Both the position numbers and the translations under genes were made by a program. From positions 16,134-80,133 of the IMG/VR virus record IMGVR_UViG_3300014050_000017: a stretch of 64,000 nucleotides of DNA, one strand, 5' to 3'. Position 1 is the first letter of the stretch. Each line of letters starts with the position of its first letter. This stretch comes from a virus. A model generated the notes under the pieces. It had not been told where the DNA came from. It was given only the letters and a program-made list of their open reading frames with translations, and searched no databases. Of this stretch, positions 48,181-57,687 are shown in pieces.

Positions 48181-49235
48181 TCTACTCCCTGTTTGTAGAA
48201 TACAAGGTTACCCACTATTCGTTCGTCTGTAGGGCTCAACTCCGCCGCAGTAGTGCCATACTCAAGTGCTTTTTCTTTCTCTCCAATCATAAACGCACAT
48301 ACGGCTGCTAGGTCGTATGGCTGAGAGCCCCAGGCAAAAGCCTCATTTAAATAGTCCATACTCTTGTGTTTAATATTGATTGCCTTCTTAGCCCACATGT
48401 AACACTCTTCAATGCGTCCTTGGTCGTAGTGGTATTGGGCAAGCTCAACGTAAGCCTCTCGTTTACCAGGCTCTTCTTGAATAGCTAGCTTCCACCACTT
48501 AAGTTTTTCCGATTCTTCTGTAGAACATTTTGCTATGTACCGCATGGATGCGGCTCGTTCAGCTTTCCATATTGCCTTAGGTAAAGACAAATGACGTTTA
48601 AATTCAACTAACGCTTCTTCATATTTGCCATGGAAGAACAGCTCACGAGCGTAGTAGTATGCGTTGCGGTCATTGTGTGGGTCTTCCTCTACAGATAATT
48701 TAAGTAGCGGTAGATACTGTCCACGAGACTTGGTGTCATCAGCCTTGTGCCATAGTCCAAGCTGTGTCCAATATTCTTTTTCTACAAGTCGGTCGGTATA
48801 TAAACATTCGTGGACAGGGTGCATCCATCTATACCCATATCGAGCATGAATCTTGTCTCCACCAAAAGTAAGACCTGGGGTACCATCTGGATTAAAGTTC
48901 CATGTGTAGTTGTAGCGTATACGTGTTGTACCAGCTGGAACTTTCTCCATCTCTTCACGCCAACCAGGAGCAAGCATCTCATCCATATCTAGGGAAATGC
49001 AGTAGTCAATATCATCTGGTAATAAAGCTAGGGCTGCGTTGCGGGCGTCATCGAAGCGCCATGGACGTATGCTAATTTTGTGGCACACAATTCCTAGGGC
49101 TTCAGCCTTACTCACAGTCTCATCAACAGAGCCTGTGTCAGCAATCATTAGGTAGTCAGCTTCTTTAGCTGATTCATACCAGCGTTCTACAAACTGTTCC
49201 TCATTTAATGCGATGGTGTATACGGCTATTTTCAT
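48177..49235 (-). CDS. Family 2 glycosyltransferase with TPR-like C-terminus
   Basis: 352 residues. The GT-A start is clear: IAVYTIALNEEQFVERW, MIADTGSVDETV, then CISLDMDEML with the metal-binding Asp-x-Asp. After about residue 185 the chain becomes paired helices (KYEEALVEFKRHL, YDQGRIEECYMWAKKAINI, GEKEKALEYGTTAAEL), like TPR repeats. It adds a sugar to an unknown acceptor; virion fibre proteins or modified DNA are candidates. The start ATG has no ribosome site but a -10 box six bases before it, so it may be leaderless. Confidence 0.88.
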   Translation of the reverse strand: MKIAVYTIALNEEQFVERWYESAKEADYLMIADTGSVDETVSKAEALGIVCHKISIRPWRFDDARNAALALLPDDIDYCISLDMDEMLAPGWREEMEKVPAGTTRIRYNYTWNFNPDGTPGLTFGGDKIHARYGYRWMHPVHECLYTDRLVEKEYWTQLGLWHKADDTKSRGQYLPLLKLSVEEDPHNDRNAYYYARELFFHGKYEEALVEFKRHLSLPKAIWKAERAASMRYIAKCSTEESEKLKWWKLAIQEEPGKREAYVELAQYHYDQGRIEECYMWAKKAINIKHKSMDYLNEAFAWGSQPYDLAAVCAFMIGEKEKALEYGTTAAELSPTDERIVGNLVFYKQGVE

Positions 49236-49241
49236 AAGTAC

Positions 49242-49247
49242 AGTATA
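49242..49247 (-). promoter_or_regulatory. -10 box placed for a leaderless glycosyltransferase transcript
   Basis: TATACT on the minus strand ends six bases before the ATG at 49235. No Shine-Dalgarno is present, and a strong terminator lies immediately upstream. This is the layout of leaderless genes in actinobacteria, where transcription starts at the A of ATG. No clear -35 is seen. Confidence 0.55.
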
Positions 49248-49257
49248 AATTAAAAAA

Positions 49258-49279
49258 CCCCCAGGTTGTAGTCTGGGGG
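49258..49279 (-). terminator. Rho-independent terminator
   Basis: A 7-bp G/C stem (CCCCCAG / CTGGGGG) with an eight-base loop is followed on the minus strand by six T's. It ends the unit that includes the adhesin genes, just after the stop at 49295. Confidence 0.88.
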
Positions 49280-49294
49280 CTTTTCTAATCTATA

Positions 49295-49678
49295 TTAGAC
49301 GAGGTTTGAGAACTCTAGACGTCCATAGATGGTTGTTCCACCGTCTGGGGAGTAGAAAGTTAAAACTGATGCATTTGTACCAGAAGCAATGGTTGGAGCA
49401 GAGCCGCCATCCCATGTAACTCCGTTAAATGCAACTGCGTTAGCGCCACGGTTACGGACTTCAACCTGCCAACGAGTTCCGTAACCAGAAGGCACGCCTG
49501 TCCAGTTAACAGTTACCGCACCAACAAGGTTGGTGATGCGGATAAATGAACCGTTAGTAGGGTTGATGCTAAGTGTTCCCGTTGCTGCAGAGAAGGTCTG
49601 AAGACGGCCAGTAACCCCCACATTAATGTAGGCATCATTTGACTGAGTCAATACCGTTGGCTGTGAGGAAATTGCCAT
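49295..49678 (-). CDS. Small fibre-associated-like beta protein, 127 aa
   Basis: Beta strands with Asn/Gly turns fill the chain (ATGTLSINPTNGSFIRI, AVTVNWTGVPSG, WQVEVRNRGANAVAFNG), ending TIYGRLEFSNLV. It resembles small tail-fibre head or decoration proteins of phages. The stop comes just before the terminator. No sure family. Confidence 0.5.
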   Translation of the reverse strand: MAISSQPTVLTQSNDAYINVGVTGRLQTFSAATGTLSINPTNGSFIRITNLVGAVTVNWTGVPSGYGTRWQVEVRNRGANAVAFNGVTWDGGSAPTIASGTNASVLTFYSPDGGTTIYGRLEFSNLV

Positions 49679-49956
49679 TACTTGCTCGCTTTCTTTTCTT
49701 CTTTAGGAGCTTCAACTTCCTTTGCGGCTTCTGGGTCATCAAACCCAGCGCCATTCCAAAGGTCTTTAGCTGCGTCTGGGACTGCAGGTGGAAGCCATGC
49801 ACCGTTATGGCGTTCCCAGCCACGTGATGGTTCTGGTTCCAAGCCGTCAATTTGAACTACTTCAAAAAGAAGTCCAAGAGGTCCAAGAGCATCAATATCA
49901 TCAGCAACCTGTACCTGTGTAATTTTATCGTTATCAACGAGTGCGTATTTAGCCAT
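49678..49956 (-). CDS. Possible fibre chaperone or tail-tip protein, 92 aa
   Basis: Begins YALVDNDKITQVQVADD, followed by GWERHNGAWLPP, a pattern that recalls the short phage proteins next to adhesin genes that aid fibre assembly. The tail is Glu/Lys/Ala-rich (KEVEAPKEEKKASK). Position directly after the 1222-residue adhesin supports an assembly role. Confidence 0.45.
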   Translation of the reverse strand: MAKYALVDNDKITQVQVADDIDALGPLGLLFEVVQIDGLEPEPSRGWERHNGAWLPPAVPDAAKDLWNGAGFDDPEAAKEVEAPKEEKKASK

Positions 49957-49967
49957 TATCTATCTCC

Positions 49968-52900
49968 TTAGAGTACTGCCTTGTCGAACCAGCGAATCAT
50001 AGCGTAGCCATCTGCGCCGTTACCGCCGAATGACATGTAGCCGTAGTACTGGCAACCACCAAAGTCAACGTCAATGACATCGCCAGCATCCATGTATAGG
50101 AGCTCCCATGTAACATCGAAGAATGATGCATCTGCTGGAGCTGCCAGTGTCTGCCAGTAACCTGAGGTAGCGCCTGTAGCACCTAAGAAGGTAACAGTGT
50201 TAACACCAGAGAACTGGATATCAAATGGAGGGCGGTCTTCACGAATGATGACGTTGCGGTCATTCTTCCAACGAACTGTTGGACGTACACGCTTTGGCAA
50301 ACCAGTGAACTGGGATGATGTTGCACCACCAGGAGCAGTTGTTAGACGTGCAGCCACACCAGGGAATACTAGTGGGATACGTGGAAGGATTGGGAAGGAC
50401 TGCCATGAGGTTGTTACCTTAGCATTACCTGTATCCTGAATTGTTACACGAAGTGAGTTAGTTCCGTACATGATGGAACCACCAACAATTGAGGTAGAAG
50501 CATTGTAAATTGGATTCCACTTAAAGAATTCAGATGAAAGCGCTTCATAGTTAACCGCTGCGTTAGCAGAGTTGTGGTTAAGCAGTGTGTTAGGTGTGTT
50601 AGTCCAGTTAGAACCACCACCACCGCCACCTGCGCCAGTGTTAGCAATAGCATCAAGACCACGAGCATAGTAGTCACCAGTGGTTGAAGCTTGTGTAATC
50701 AACCATGTTGGAGCACCCTTACCGCCACCGTTCTGGCCAATACCAGGGGTTGCTTGAGTAATAGAGTTAGATGCGTTCCAACCAGCGCCACCGCCGCCAC
50801 CACCAAGTGGAATGCCTTGAGGTGAGCCTGAGTTAAGGCCGTTAAGTAGAACACCAGGACCGCCATGACCAGCTTCACCCATTACGTGGCCGTTGTTGGT
50901 GTTGGAGTTGGTTACTGCGTAACCACCAAGGTGACCGCGTAGAGGCCAGGTCTGAATAGCACCACCAGCAGATGTACGGTAACCATCTTGTGAGTTACCA
51001 CCAGATACACCTACACCGTAGTAACGAGCAGGCTGTCCGTATCCACCAGCACCAGCGCCACCGCCCGCAAGGGTTGTAACAGTGCTACCGCCTTGAATTG
51101 CGTGGCCACCGTTGTTGCCACCTTCAAGACCATACTGCCAGTGACGTGAGTTGGAATTCCAAGTACCACCACCTCCGCCGCCTTCTGCAGCAAGTGTTCC
51201 AAGAGAAGAAACAATTGGAGTCATACCTGGCTGACCAGCGTAGAAGAAGTTGACGTTATCAACTCTCTTGTAGGTAGTAAGGGTAGCTGCTGGTTCAAGC
51301 TGTGGAGCAACGATGTGGTGTTCAATTGCTGAACCAGTTACTGATTGGGCACCGTTAAGCTGCATAATACCAAACTTAGCAAAACGAGCAGTTATTGGTG
51401 ATGTAGCACCATTTACAGTAACACGTACTGGATAGGTAACGTTAGGCATCTGCTGTGTAGATGTTGCTACACCAGAGATTGGCAAGAATACGTTGTTACC
51501 TTCTGTACGAAGTACAGAGTTGTAATCAGCATCAAAATATTCAATGTAGGCACGTACTGGGCGGTATTGATTAGATGTACCAGTAGCAACTACGAATGCA
51601 GAACCTGAGTACTGAGTATTAGGTGATACACGTACAAAGCGGTGAGAAGTCTCAAGGTTTGAACCTGATGCAGAGTTAGTCTGCATAAGCATTGACTGAG
51701 CCTCACGGTACACAGGCATACGCCATGTGGTGCAGGTGTTACCAACTTCAAGCTGTAGGTTATCAATATAATAGTTTACTGAACCTTGCTGGAACACAAT
51801 CACAGGGTGAATAAACTGTGGTGTTGAACCGAACGCATACTGACCATTAGCAAGTGTGGTACCGATTGCTGGGGTTGTGAATGTCGCAGAAATACGGCGC
51901 CATCCTGTCTGACCAGCTGTTGTTGCTGAGCTAAGAATCTGAATGTTGCTTGGGTTAGCAAATGTAACAGTTGTAGAGCTAAGTGGAGACTGGGTAGTCT
52001 TGTTGATACCGATTGTGTTACCAGCAACGCTGCTAACACGAGTATCCGACTGAAGTCCAGAACCAGTAACAACCATACCAATCAAGATACCTGTTGTATC
52101 TGTAACGGTCATTGAGGTTGCGCCATTAGCAGCTGTAGCAGTAGTTGATACAGAACCGCCGTACCCAGCAAGTGGCTGAGGTGTAGCTTGACGGACAAAG
52201 AATCCGTTAGCCTGACCAGCATCAATTGAGTTTGAAGTACCTGAGTTAGAGCCGCCAGTGTAGACAACGTTTGAAACTGCGTTCCAAGAAGCGCCTGCTG
52301 AACGAAGCTGGAATAGAAGTGATGTAGTTTGAGAAACATCAACGTTTGTAGAGATATAGCAGCTCATTGTGTAGCTAGCGCCTGGGATATATGGAACACC
52401 TTGGGTACCTGTAGATGTCTGGGTACCGTTAGATGTTGATGTTGAGTTCATTGTTGAGAACTGAACCCATGTAGCAGCACCGCTAGTTGTTGATACGCTA
52501 GTACCAGCAATAAGCGCGTTAACACCAGATGCGCCTGAGTAAGAAATTGTTACTGCACCATTAGTTGCGTTCTGTGTAGCAGCTGCAGAAACTGTAACCT
52601 GTGTAGAGCTATCAACGCTAAGGATTGTTGTTCCTGTAGCAAACATAGTTCCTACGATGTACATGTTTGGATAAACATCCAAAGTAGAGTTGAGAGTTAC
52701 TGTGGTTGAGGAAAGGGTTGTTGTAGCTGTACGGCTGTATCCACCAACCATTTCTGGAAGCTTAGCTGGTACACCTGTATTAGCTACGGTAAAGGATGCA
52801 AGTGCGGTTCCAAATTGACGTACTAAGTTGTTTGAAACGATTGTAGCATCTTCTAGCTGAGCAACCTGAGGCTGTAGGATGTTGTTTGATAGGTTCTGTG

Positions 52901-53636
52901 TGTATGGAGAACCTGCTGTATTACCAGCCTGTGTGTTATTTGTAATGTCTGAACCAGCAGAAGAGATGTTGTGGAAGAACACGTTTGATGGACGTACAAC
53001 AGACTCACCTTGTGAAAAACCAACAACAGTAGCAACTGTACCTGTGTTAGCCACTGATACGCTAACTACGTTTCCTGAGATACCTACGATGTTAGCGTTA
53101 GCTCCAAGGTTAGTACCAGTTACACGCTGACCTACAGATAGACCAGCAGCATTTGGATACACAGTAATAGCAGATGCACCAGAAACACCAGTTGCTGAAC
53201 GGTAGTATGTAGCTGAATCCCATGACTGAATGCTGTAATCAAAGTCTGGGTTTACAAGAAGGTTTGCAATAGTAATGTTACCAAAAATGGTTGCTGAACC
53301 ATTACCGCCAGGAAGGGTGTTGGTTGTATCAGCAGCACCGTTAATTGCGCCCTGACCACCTTGTCCACCTGCACCAATTGTTACAGAGTAGGTTGTTCCA
53401 GGAACAACTGTTAGGTTACGAACGATTACCTGACCACCAGCGCCACCGCCACCAGCTATGTCTTGAGAACCGCCGCCGCCACCGCCGCCGCCACCAACGA
53501 GGATGACCTGAGCACTGGTTACACCAGCAGGAGCAGTCCAGGTACCACTGGCTGTAAAGGTGGCCTCTTGAATAAACAAACGACCCGAATTGTCATTCGG
53601 GAAGACAATAAAGTCTTTACTTGAGGAGATTGCCAT
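49968..53636 (-). CDS. Large Gly-rich adhesin / tail-fibre protein, 1222 aa
   Basis: A short N-terminal anchor (SSKDFIVFPNDNSGRLF) leads to a Gly-rich domain (LVGGGGGGGGGSQ, GAGGQGGQGA). Three copies of a roughly 45-residue beta repeat follow (for example GLSVGQRVTGTNLGANANIV). Then come carbohydrate-binding-like jelly rolls, another Gly-rich tract (AEGGGGGGTW, GGGGGGAGWNA) and a C-terminal lobe ending GADGYAMIRWF. It should be a receptor-binding fibre. Gly-rich plus polyglycine-II-like tips are typical of phage adhesins. Confidence 0.75.
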   Translation of the reverse strand: MAISSSKDFIVFPNDNSGRLFIQEATFTASGTWTAPAGVTSAQVILVGGGGGGGGGSQDIAGGGGAGGQVIVRNLTVVPGTTYSVTIGAGGQGGQGAINGAADTTNTLPGGNGSATIFGNITIANLLVNPDFDYSIQSWDSATYYRSATGVSGASAITVYPNAAGLSVGQRVTGTNLGANANIVGISGNVVSVSVANTGTVATVVGFSQGESVVRPSNVFFHNISSAGSDITNNTQAGNTAGSPYTQNLSNNILQPQVAQLEDATIVSNNLVRQFGTALASFTVANTGVPAKLPEMVGGYSRTATTTLSSTTVTLNSTLDVYPNMYIVGTMFATGTTILSVDSSTQVTVSAAATQNATNGAVTISYSGASGVNALIAGTSVSTTSGAATWVQFSTMNSTSTSNGTQTSTGTQGVPYIPGASYTMSCYISTNVDVSQTTSLLFQLRSAGASWNAVSNVVYTGGSNSGTSNSIDAGQANGFFVRQATPQPLAGYGGSVSTTATAANGATSMTVTDTTGILIGMVVTGSGLQSDTRVSSVAGNTIGINKTTQSPLSSTTVTFANPSNIQILSSATTAGQTGWRRISATFTTPAIGTTLANGQYAFGSTPQFIHPVIVFQQGSVNYYIDNLQLEVGNTCTTWRMPVYREAQSMLMQTNSASGSNLETSHRFVRVSPNTQYSGSAFVVATGTSNQYRPVRAYIEYFDADYNSVLRTEGNNVFLPISGVATSTQQMPNVTYPVRVTVNGATSPITARFAKFGIMQLNGAQSVTGSAIEHHIVAPQLEPAATLTTYKRVDNVNFFYAGQPGMTPIVSSLGTLAAEGGGGGGTWNSNSRHWQYGLEGGNNGGHAIQGGSTVTTLAGGGAGAGGYGQPARYYGVGVSGGNSQDGYRTSAGGAIQTWPLRGHLGGYAVTNSNTNNGHVMGEAGHGGPGVLLNGLNSGSPQGIPLGGGGGGAGWNASNSITQATPGIGQNGGGKGAPTWLITQASTTGDYYARGLDAIANTGAGGGGGGSNWTNTPNTLLNHNSANAAVNYEALSSEFFKWNPIYNASTSIVGGSIMYGTNSLRVTIQDTGNAKVTTSWQSFPILPRIPLVFPGVAARLTTAPGGATSSQFTGLPKRVRPTVRWKNDRNVIIREDRPPFDIQFSGVNTVTFLGATGATSGYWQTLAAPADASFFDVTWELLYMDAGDVIDVDFGGCQYYGYMSFGGNGADGYAMIRWFDKAVL

Positions 53637-53660
53637 TTATATACCTGTCCTTTTCCTTTA

Positions 53661-53966
53661 TTAAGAAATCAATACGCCTGAAATCAAAACGTCAACTGCA
53701 GAACCAACGTCTGCTGTGACTGAAATTGTTTCAGCTGCGTTCAAAACTACGCGAGCATCAAAGTTTACAGTGCCGTTTGCTGGTACTTGTAGACCCTGGC
53801 AAAACGCAAAACCACCAGTTGTGACGGTCACTGTTCTTGTTGCTGCAGTCTTATTTGCTAAGACCACATTTGTGATAATTGCTGTGTTAAGAGCTGGAAC
53901 CGAATAAGCGCTGCCATCCGTGGTTCCAGCGGTAAGTGCCCTAAAGCGGGTTACGGTTGTAGGCAT
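53661..53966 (-). CDS. Small beta-sandwich virion-like protein, 101 aa
   Basis: Strands TTVTRFRALTAG, TAIITNVVLANKTAATRTVTV and ISVTADVGSAVDVLISGV suggest an Ig-like or beta-sandwich domain of the sort used as fibre or decoration modules. It overlaps its upstream neighbour by one base. Function by position only. Confidence 0.5.
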   Translation of the reverse strand: MPTTVTRFRALTAGTTDGSAYSVPALNTAIITNVVLANKTAATRTVTVTTGGFAFCQGLQVPANGTVNFDARVVLNAAETISVTADVGSAVDVLISGVLIS

Positions 53967-54304
53967 TAGTCGAGTACTCCTATATACGCTAGTACGGTTA
54001 AGTTATCAGCTGCTGCATTTACTGCAGCAAGCCTGCTTGCTCCTGCAGCATTTACTGCAGAGACCTGTGTTGTGCCTGCGGTGTTAACAGCAGTTACCTG
54101 TGTTGTACCAGCAGTTGTGATTGCTGTTACGCGGTCAGCGGTTGCAGCAACAATATCGTTGACACCGAGAAGGGTGCCCATAGTTTCAAGAGCTTTAGCA
54201 ACATAGATGAGGTCTTGTGCAGTATATGTACTAGCGTTTAAGCTAGCAGTAATTTCTGACTTAACCGCCTCAATCTGCGTGCTAAGCGATGTATAGTCTG
54301 GCAT
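53966..54304 (-). CDS. Ala/Thr-repeat helical protein, 112 aa
   Basis: After a helical start (TQIEAVKSEITASLNAS) come four imperfect repeats of about 11 residues (ITTAGTTQVTAVNTAG, then QVSAVNAAG, RLAAVNAAA), like trimeric coiled-coil or stalk segments of fibres. It probably forms a short stalk. A promoter-like sequence lies upstream (54336-54363). Confidence 0.55.
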   Translation of the reverse strand: MPDYTSLSTQIEAVKSEITASLNASTYTAQDLIYVAKALETMGTLLGVNDIVAATADRVTAITTAGTTQVTAVNTAGTTQVSAVNAAGASRLAAVNAAADNLTVLAYIGVLD

Positions 54305-54335
54305 ACGGGATTACCTACCTTCCGAGGTCATTAAA

Positions 54336-54363
54336 AGTATAGCGTTTTTAAATATAGGGTCAC
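54336..54363 (-). promoter_or_regulatory. Promoter-like sequence before the 53966-54304 gene
   Basis: Minus strand: GTGACC (4 of 6 matches to -35), a 16-base spacer and TATACT as -10, in a 74-base intergenic gap. AAGGTAGG before the ATG serves as the ribosome site. It could drive the adhesin unit on its own. Confidence 0.5.
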
Positions 54364-54378
54364 CGTAAACCATAGATA

Positions 54379-57300
54379 TTATGCCTGAGCTTCTGTCCAT
54401 GAGATACGGGCTGAGATGTTGGAAGCCGCAGTTCCAATGTTAGTAGCCGTCAAAACCAGGACGTCTGGGCCGTTAGGGTAGGACGGGCTAGATACGTTGC
54501 CGTCACCAGAGATAATGGAGTTACCAAGGTCTCGAATAGAACGAAGGTCGTAGTTAGAGACGTTGTAGTTGGTTCCACCACCGCCGTTTTCTGTGAAGAA
54601 TGAGGCTACAGAGTCACCACCAATAACGCGTCCAGAGGCAGCTTGAACGTTACCTGCTCCAGGGCCAGAGTTATCAAAGTAGATAATCTGGGCTAGAGAA
54701 CCAGAACCAACTTGGTCACGGGTCCAGTCATCTGGTAGACCTACGTAGCCACGCTGAGGGGTGAAGGTAATAACGCCTGAAACAGTACCTGAGTTAGCCA
54801 CAGAAAGGGTAACAATGTTAGCTGCTACAGATGCAATCTGTGCTCCAGTTCCAATACCTGAACCAGTTACTGTCATACCTGGAACAATACCCACAGTACC
54901 TGTCGTGTCGTTAATAGTAATGGTGTTTTGTCCAGCGCTTCCAGTTACGCTTGAACGTGTAGAGTTAAGTGATGATGGGTTTGTATAGTTGGTATAAAGA
55001 ATCTGTGAAGGATTCAAGATTCCATCGATACGGAACTGTCCGTTGGTAGAAACACCGATTGAGTTCATCTGCAACTGCATGCGGTTAACAAGTTCACGCA
55101 CACCAAAGTTACGAGCAATAGCGTTATCTACAGAAGGAGCTAGACGTACTGCAAGTAGCGGACGGGTAACACCAGCTGCTACAGAAAGAAGCTTGGTCAT
55201 ACCACCAGTAAAGATAAAGTTTACGTCGTTATCAAAACGACCATCCATCATAACTGAAGAACCCCAGTGGCTGATGATTGGGGCGCAGTTTTGAAGAATA
55301 GACTGAACGGCAACCTGAGCGTCTCCACCCACACCTGTAATAGATGAGTCTGGAGTAAACACTACTGAAGTCGTAGTTCCTGAGAATGTAAATGGTTGGT
55401 CTGGATAGACGTTTGTAATAGATGCGCGACGCTGAGAGATATTAATTGGCCATCCGCGCTTGACTGAGTCATATGCCCCAATAGATGAGTAGCGCATGAT
55501 TTCGCAATTAGTAGCGTCACGAACATAGATGAATCCTGCTGGAGGAAATGAAGAAGCGTCTTCTACGTACATCACTGTATCGTTGGCCCCAAGCTGTGTT
55601 CCAAGGTTTCCTGTAGGACCAGCAACCATTTTTGTAAAGATTGATGGGTCATTAACAACTTCATAACGAGCAGGCAAGTTACCTGAACGCTGGTAAGCGC
55701 CGTTGTTAACGTTATTCATAGGTACACGGTGGCACCAGATAATCTTTCCATTAACACCGCGCATACCCCAACGAATGGTTCCTGCACCGTACCATGTGTA
55801 GTCGATGTAAACCATCTGCATACGACCAACGTCCATCTTAAAGCCAGATGGTCCTAGACCATCAAACTTGTCAATGTTCCACTGGTCTTGAGGAAAACGG
55901 TCGCTCTGTGTAATAAGGTAACGAGTACGAACACCTGTAGCACCGCGGTAAGCAGGTGCAACGTTTAGAGAGGTGTCGCTGTTAATAGAGATAACTTTGT
56001 AAGAAGAACCCTTGATAACAATTGACTGACCAACTGTAAGTTGTTTACGGAACTGGGTGTTAAGACCAGTAACAAAGCTTGAGTTTCTTGTTACGTTAAT
56101 ACGTCCAATTCCTTCTTTTTCTGAGTGACGGCGTACTGCATACATCTTTTGTCCATCGTACTCAAAGTAGAAACCGTTCTGCTCATCAAACATACCGCAA
56201 CGGGTAACCGCACCGTACCACTTACGAGCGTGTACGTATACGTTAGTACCAGCAGGGCTCTGGTCAATAGTTGGAAGGGTCTGTGTAAGAGTTACTTGAT
56301 ATTCAAATGTATTAACATCAACAATACGAGTAACAAGAATATCGTTACCGTTAAATGGATTGTAGGTATAGCGAGTTTTAACGCCTTCAATATCAATTGT
56401 TACGCCAGCCTGCATACCGTGGTCTTGTACTGTTCTAACAGTGACTGTATTAAGCCCAATAGAGCCGCCAGAAATAATCATGCTTTCTACGTCAAATACA
56501 GGAGTTAGCTGTGCACCTGTTGAGAACTGCATTCCCTTACCTGACTGGTAACGGAAGTAGCGGCGGGTTTGACGAATAACTTGAGAACCCATTGAGTTGG
56601 TTGCAGTAGAGATAGAAACACCACCGTCAAATGGGCGTTGTACAACATAGCTATCACCCTTAGTCATAATCAAAGCAGTCTGTGGAACTGATACCGCTGA
56701 TTGCTGACGTGATAATGCAAATTCAAGAGTTGTCTGAGTAGGAACTTTAGTTACCTGCCAGTTACCATCAATGCTGTTAGTACCAGATACAACGATAAGG
56801 TTTCCTGGGAACACGCCGTGTGGCTGGTCAAAGATAGCAGTTACAGTTGAGATTGGGGCTGCACCATCAACAGTAGCTCTCCAACGAGCAAGGTTGTTTG
56901 TTCCACCGATTGGGAAGTTACCGCCAGGGATATGAGCGCCATCAAAGATATCTCCACCATAGATAGATGTAAGAGTACCTGAGGCAATATCACCTGATAC
57001 AACACCACGAGCCTGGTATTGGAAAGTGGTTGTTGTAGGAACTGCTGCTACAAGAGATGTACCTTCTGCAAGGAAGTTAAGGGTTTCTTGTACAGAAACA
57101 ATCTGTCCTACAGAAAGTCCATGAGGAAGAGCTGTTGTTACTGTGATAGTTGAACGTGGGCGTACGCCGTCACCAATAACTGATACAACGTCAAATGAGT
57201 TACCACCAGAACCCTTAGCAAAGAAGGATGGGTATCCGTTAGCTAGGAATAGCGCTTCCCACTTAGATGGCTGTACAGAGTATTCAAAGTCTGTATCCAT

Positions 57301-57675
57301 AAGTGACTGTGGGTTTGAAGTACGAAGCTTCTGTGCACCATCAATAAACGTGTCATCAAATGTGACCTTTTGGTGCTCATCATCAACAACAATCTGAATT
57401 GTGTCGTTGGCAGTCATGCCAGTTGTATCAACGCTATTGCTTAGTTGAATTACAGTCTGGGTTACAGTACTGCCTTGAGGGTTAGCAATATTTGCATCTG
57501 GATAGTTATATGTTACAGAGCAGGTCTGGGTAGGGTCAGAAAAGTTAAATAAGACTTTATTGACAGTAGCGTTGACGATTAGGAAGAAATGGATTTTCTT
57601 AATATAACGGTCGATGACAATCTGTTTGGTTGTCGGATTAAATGTGTAATACTCAGGCGCAATATTGCGTGCCAT
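54379..57675 (-). CDS. Large virion structural / tail-fibre protein, 1098 aa
   Basis: The N-terminus (EYYTFNPTTKQIVIDRYIKK) is of the sort seen in cyanophage and actinophage virion proteins that bind the tail. Three copies of a beta repeat follow (ALPHGLSVGQIVSVQ, QPHGVFPGNLIVVSG, QDHGMQAGVTIDIEG). The middle third has WYGAGTIRWGMRGVNGKIIW and a fold of Trp/Gly strands. One copy of the adhesin repeat (TGTVGIVPGMTVTGSGIG) is near residue 935. Likely a long fibre or receptor-binding complex part. Confidence 0.65.
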   Translation of the reverse strand: MARNIAPEYYTFNPTTKQIVIDRYIKKIHFFLIVNATVNKVLFNFSDPTQTCSVTYNYPDANIANPQGSTVTQTVIQLSNSVDTTGMTANDTIQIVVDDEHQKVTFDDTFIDGAQKLRTSNPQSLMDTDFEYSVQPSKWEALFLANGYPSFFAKGSGGNSFDVVSVIGDGVRPRSTITVTTALPHGLSVGQIVSVQETLNFLAEGTSLVAAVPTTTTFQYQARGVVSGDIASGTLTSIYGGDIFDGAHIPGGNFPIGGTNNLARWRATVDGAAPISTVTAIFDQPHGVFPGNLIVVSGTNSIDGNWQVTKVPTQTTLEFALSRQQSAVSVPQTALIMTKGDSYVVQRPFDGGVSISTATNSMGSQVIRQTRRYFRYQSGKGMQFSTGAQLTPVFDVESMIISGGSIGLNTVTVRTVQDHGMQAGVTIDIEGVKTRYTYNPFNGNDILVTRIVDVNTFEYQVTLTQTLPTIDQSPAGTNVYVHARKWYGAVTRCGMFDEQNGFYFEYDGQKMYAVRRHSEKEGIGRINVTRNSSFVTGLNTQFRKQLTVGQSIVIKGSSYKVISINSDTSLNVAPAYRGATGVRTRYLITQSDRFPQDQWNIDKFDGLGPSGFKMDVGRMQMVYIDYTWYGAGTIRWGMRGVNGKIIWCHRVPMNNVNNGAYQRSGNLPARYEVVNDPSIFTKMVAGPTGNLGTQLGANDTVMYVEDASSFPPAGFIYVRDATNCEIMRYSSIGAYDSVKRGWPINISQRRASITNVYPDQPFTFSGTTTSVVFTPDSSITGVGGDAQVAVQSILQNCAPIISHWGSSVMMDGRFDNDVNFIFTGGMTKLLSVAAGVTRPLLAVRLAPSVDNAIARNFGVRELVNRMQLQMNSIGVSTNGQFRIDGILNPSQILYTNYTNPSSLNSTRSSVTGSAGQNTITINDTTGTVGIVPGMTVTGSGIGTGAQIASVAANIVTLSVANSGTVSGVITFTPQRGYVGLPDDWTRDQVGSGSLAQIIYFDNSGPGAGNVQAASGRVIGGDSVASFFTENGGGGTNYNVSNYDLRSIRDLGNSIISGDGNVSSPSYPNGPDVLVLTATNIGTAASNISARISWTEAQA

Positions 57676-57687
57676 TCATTTACCTTC

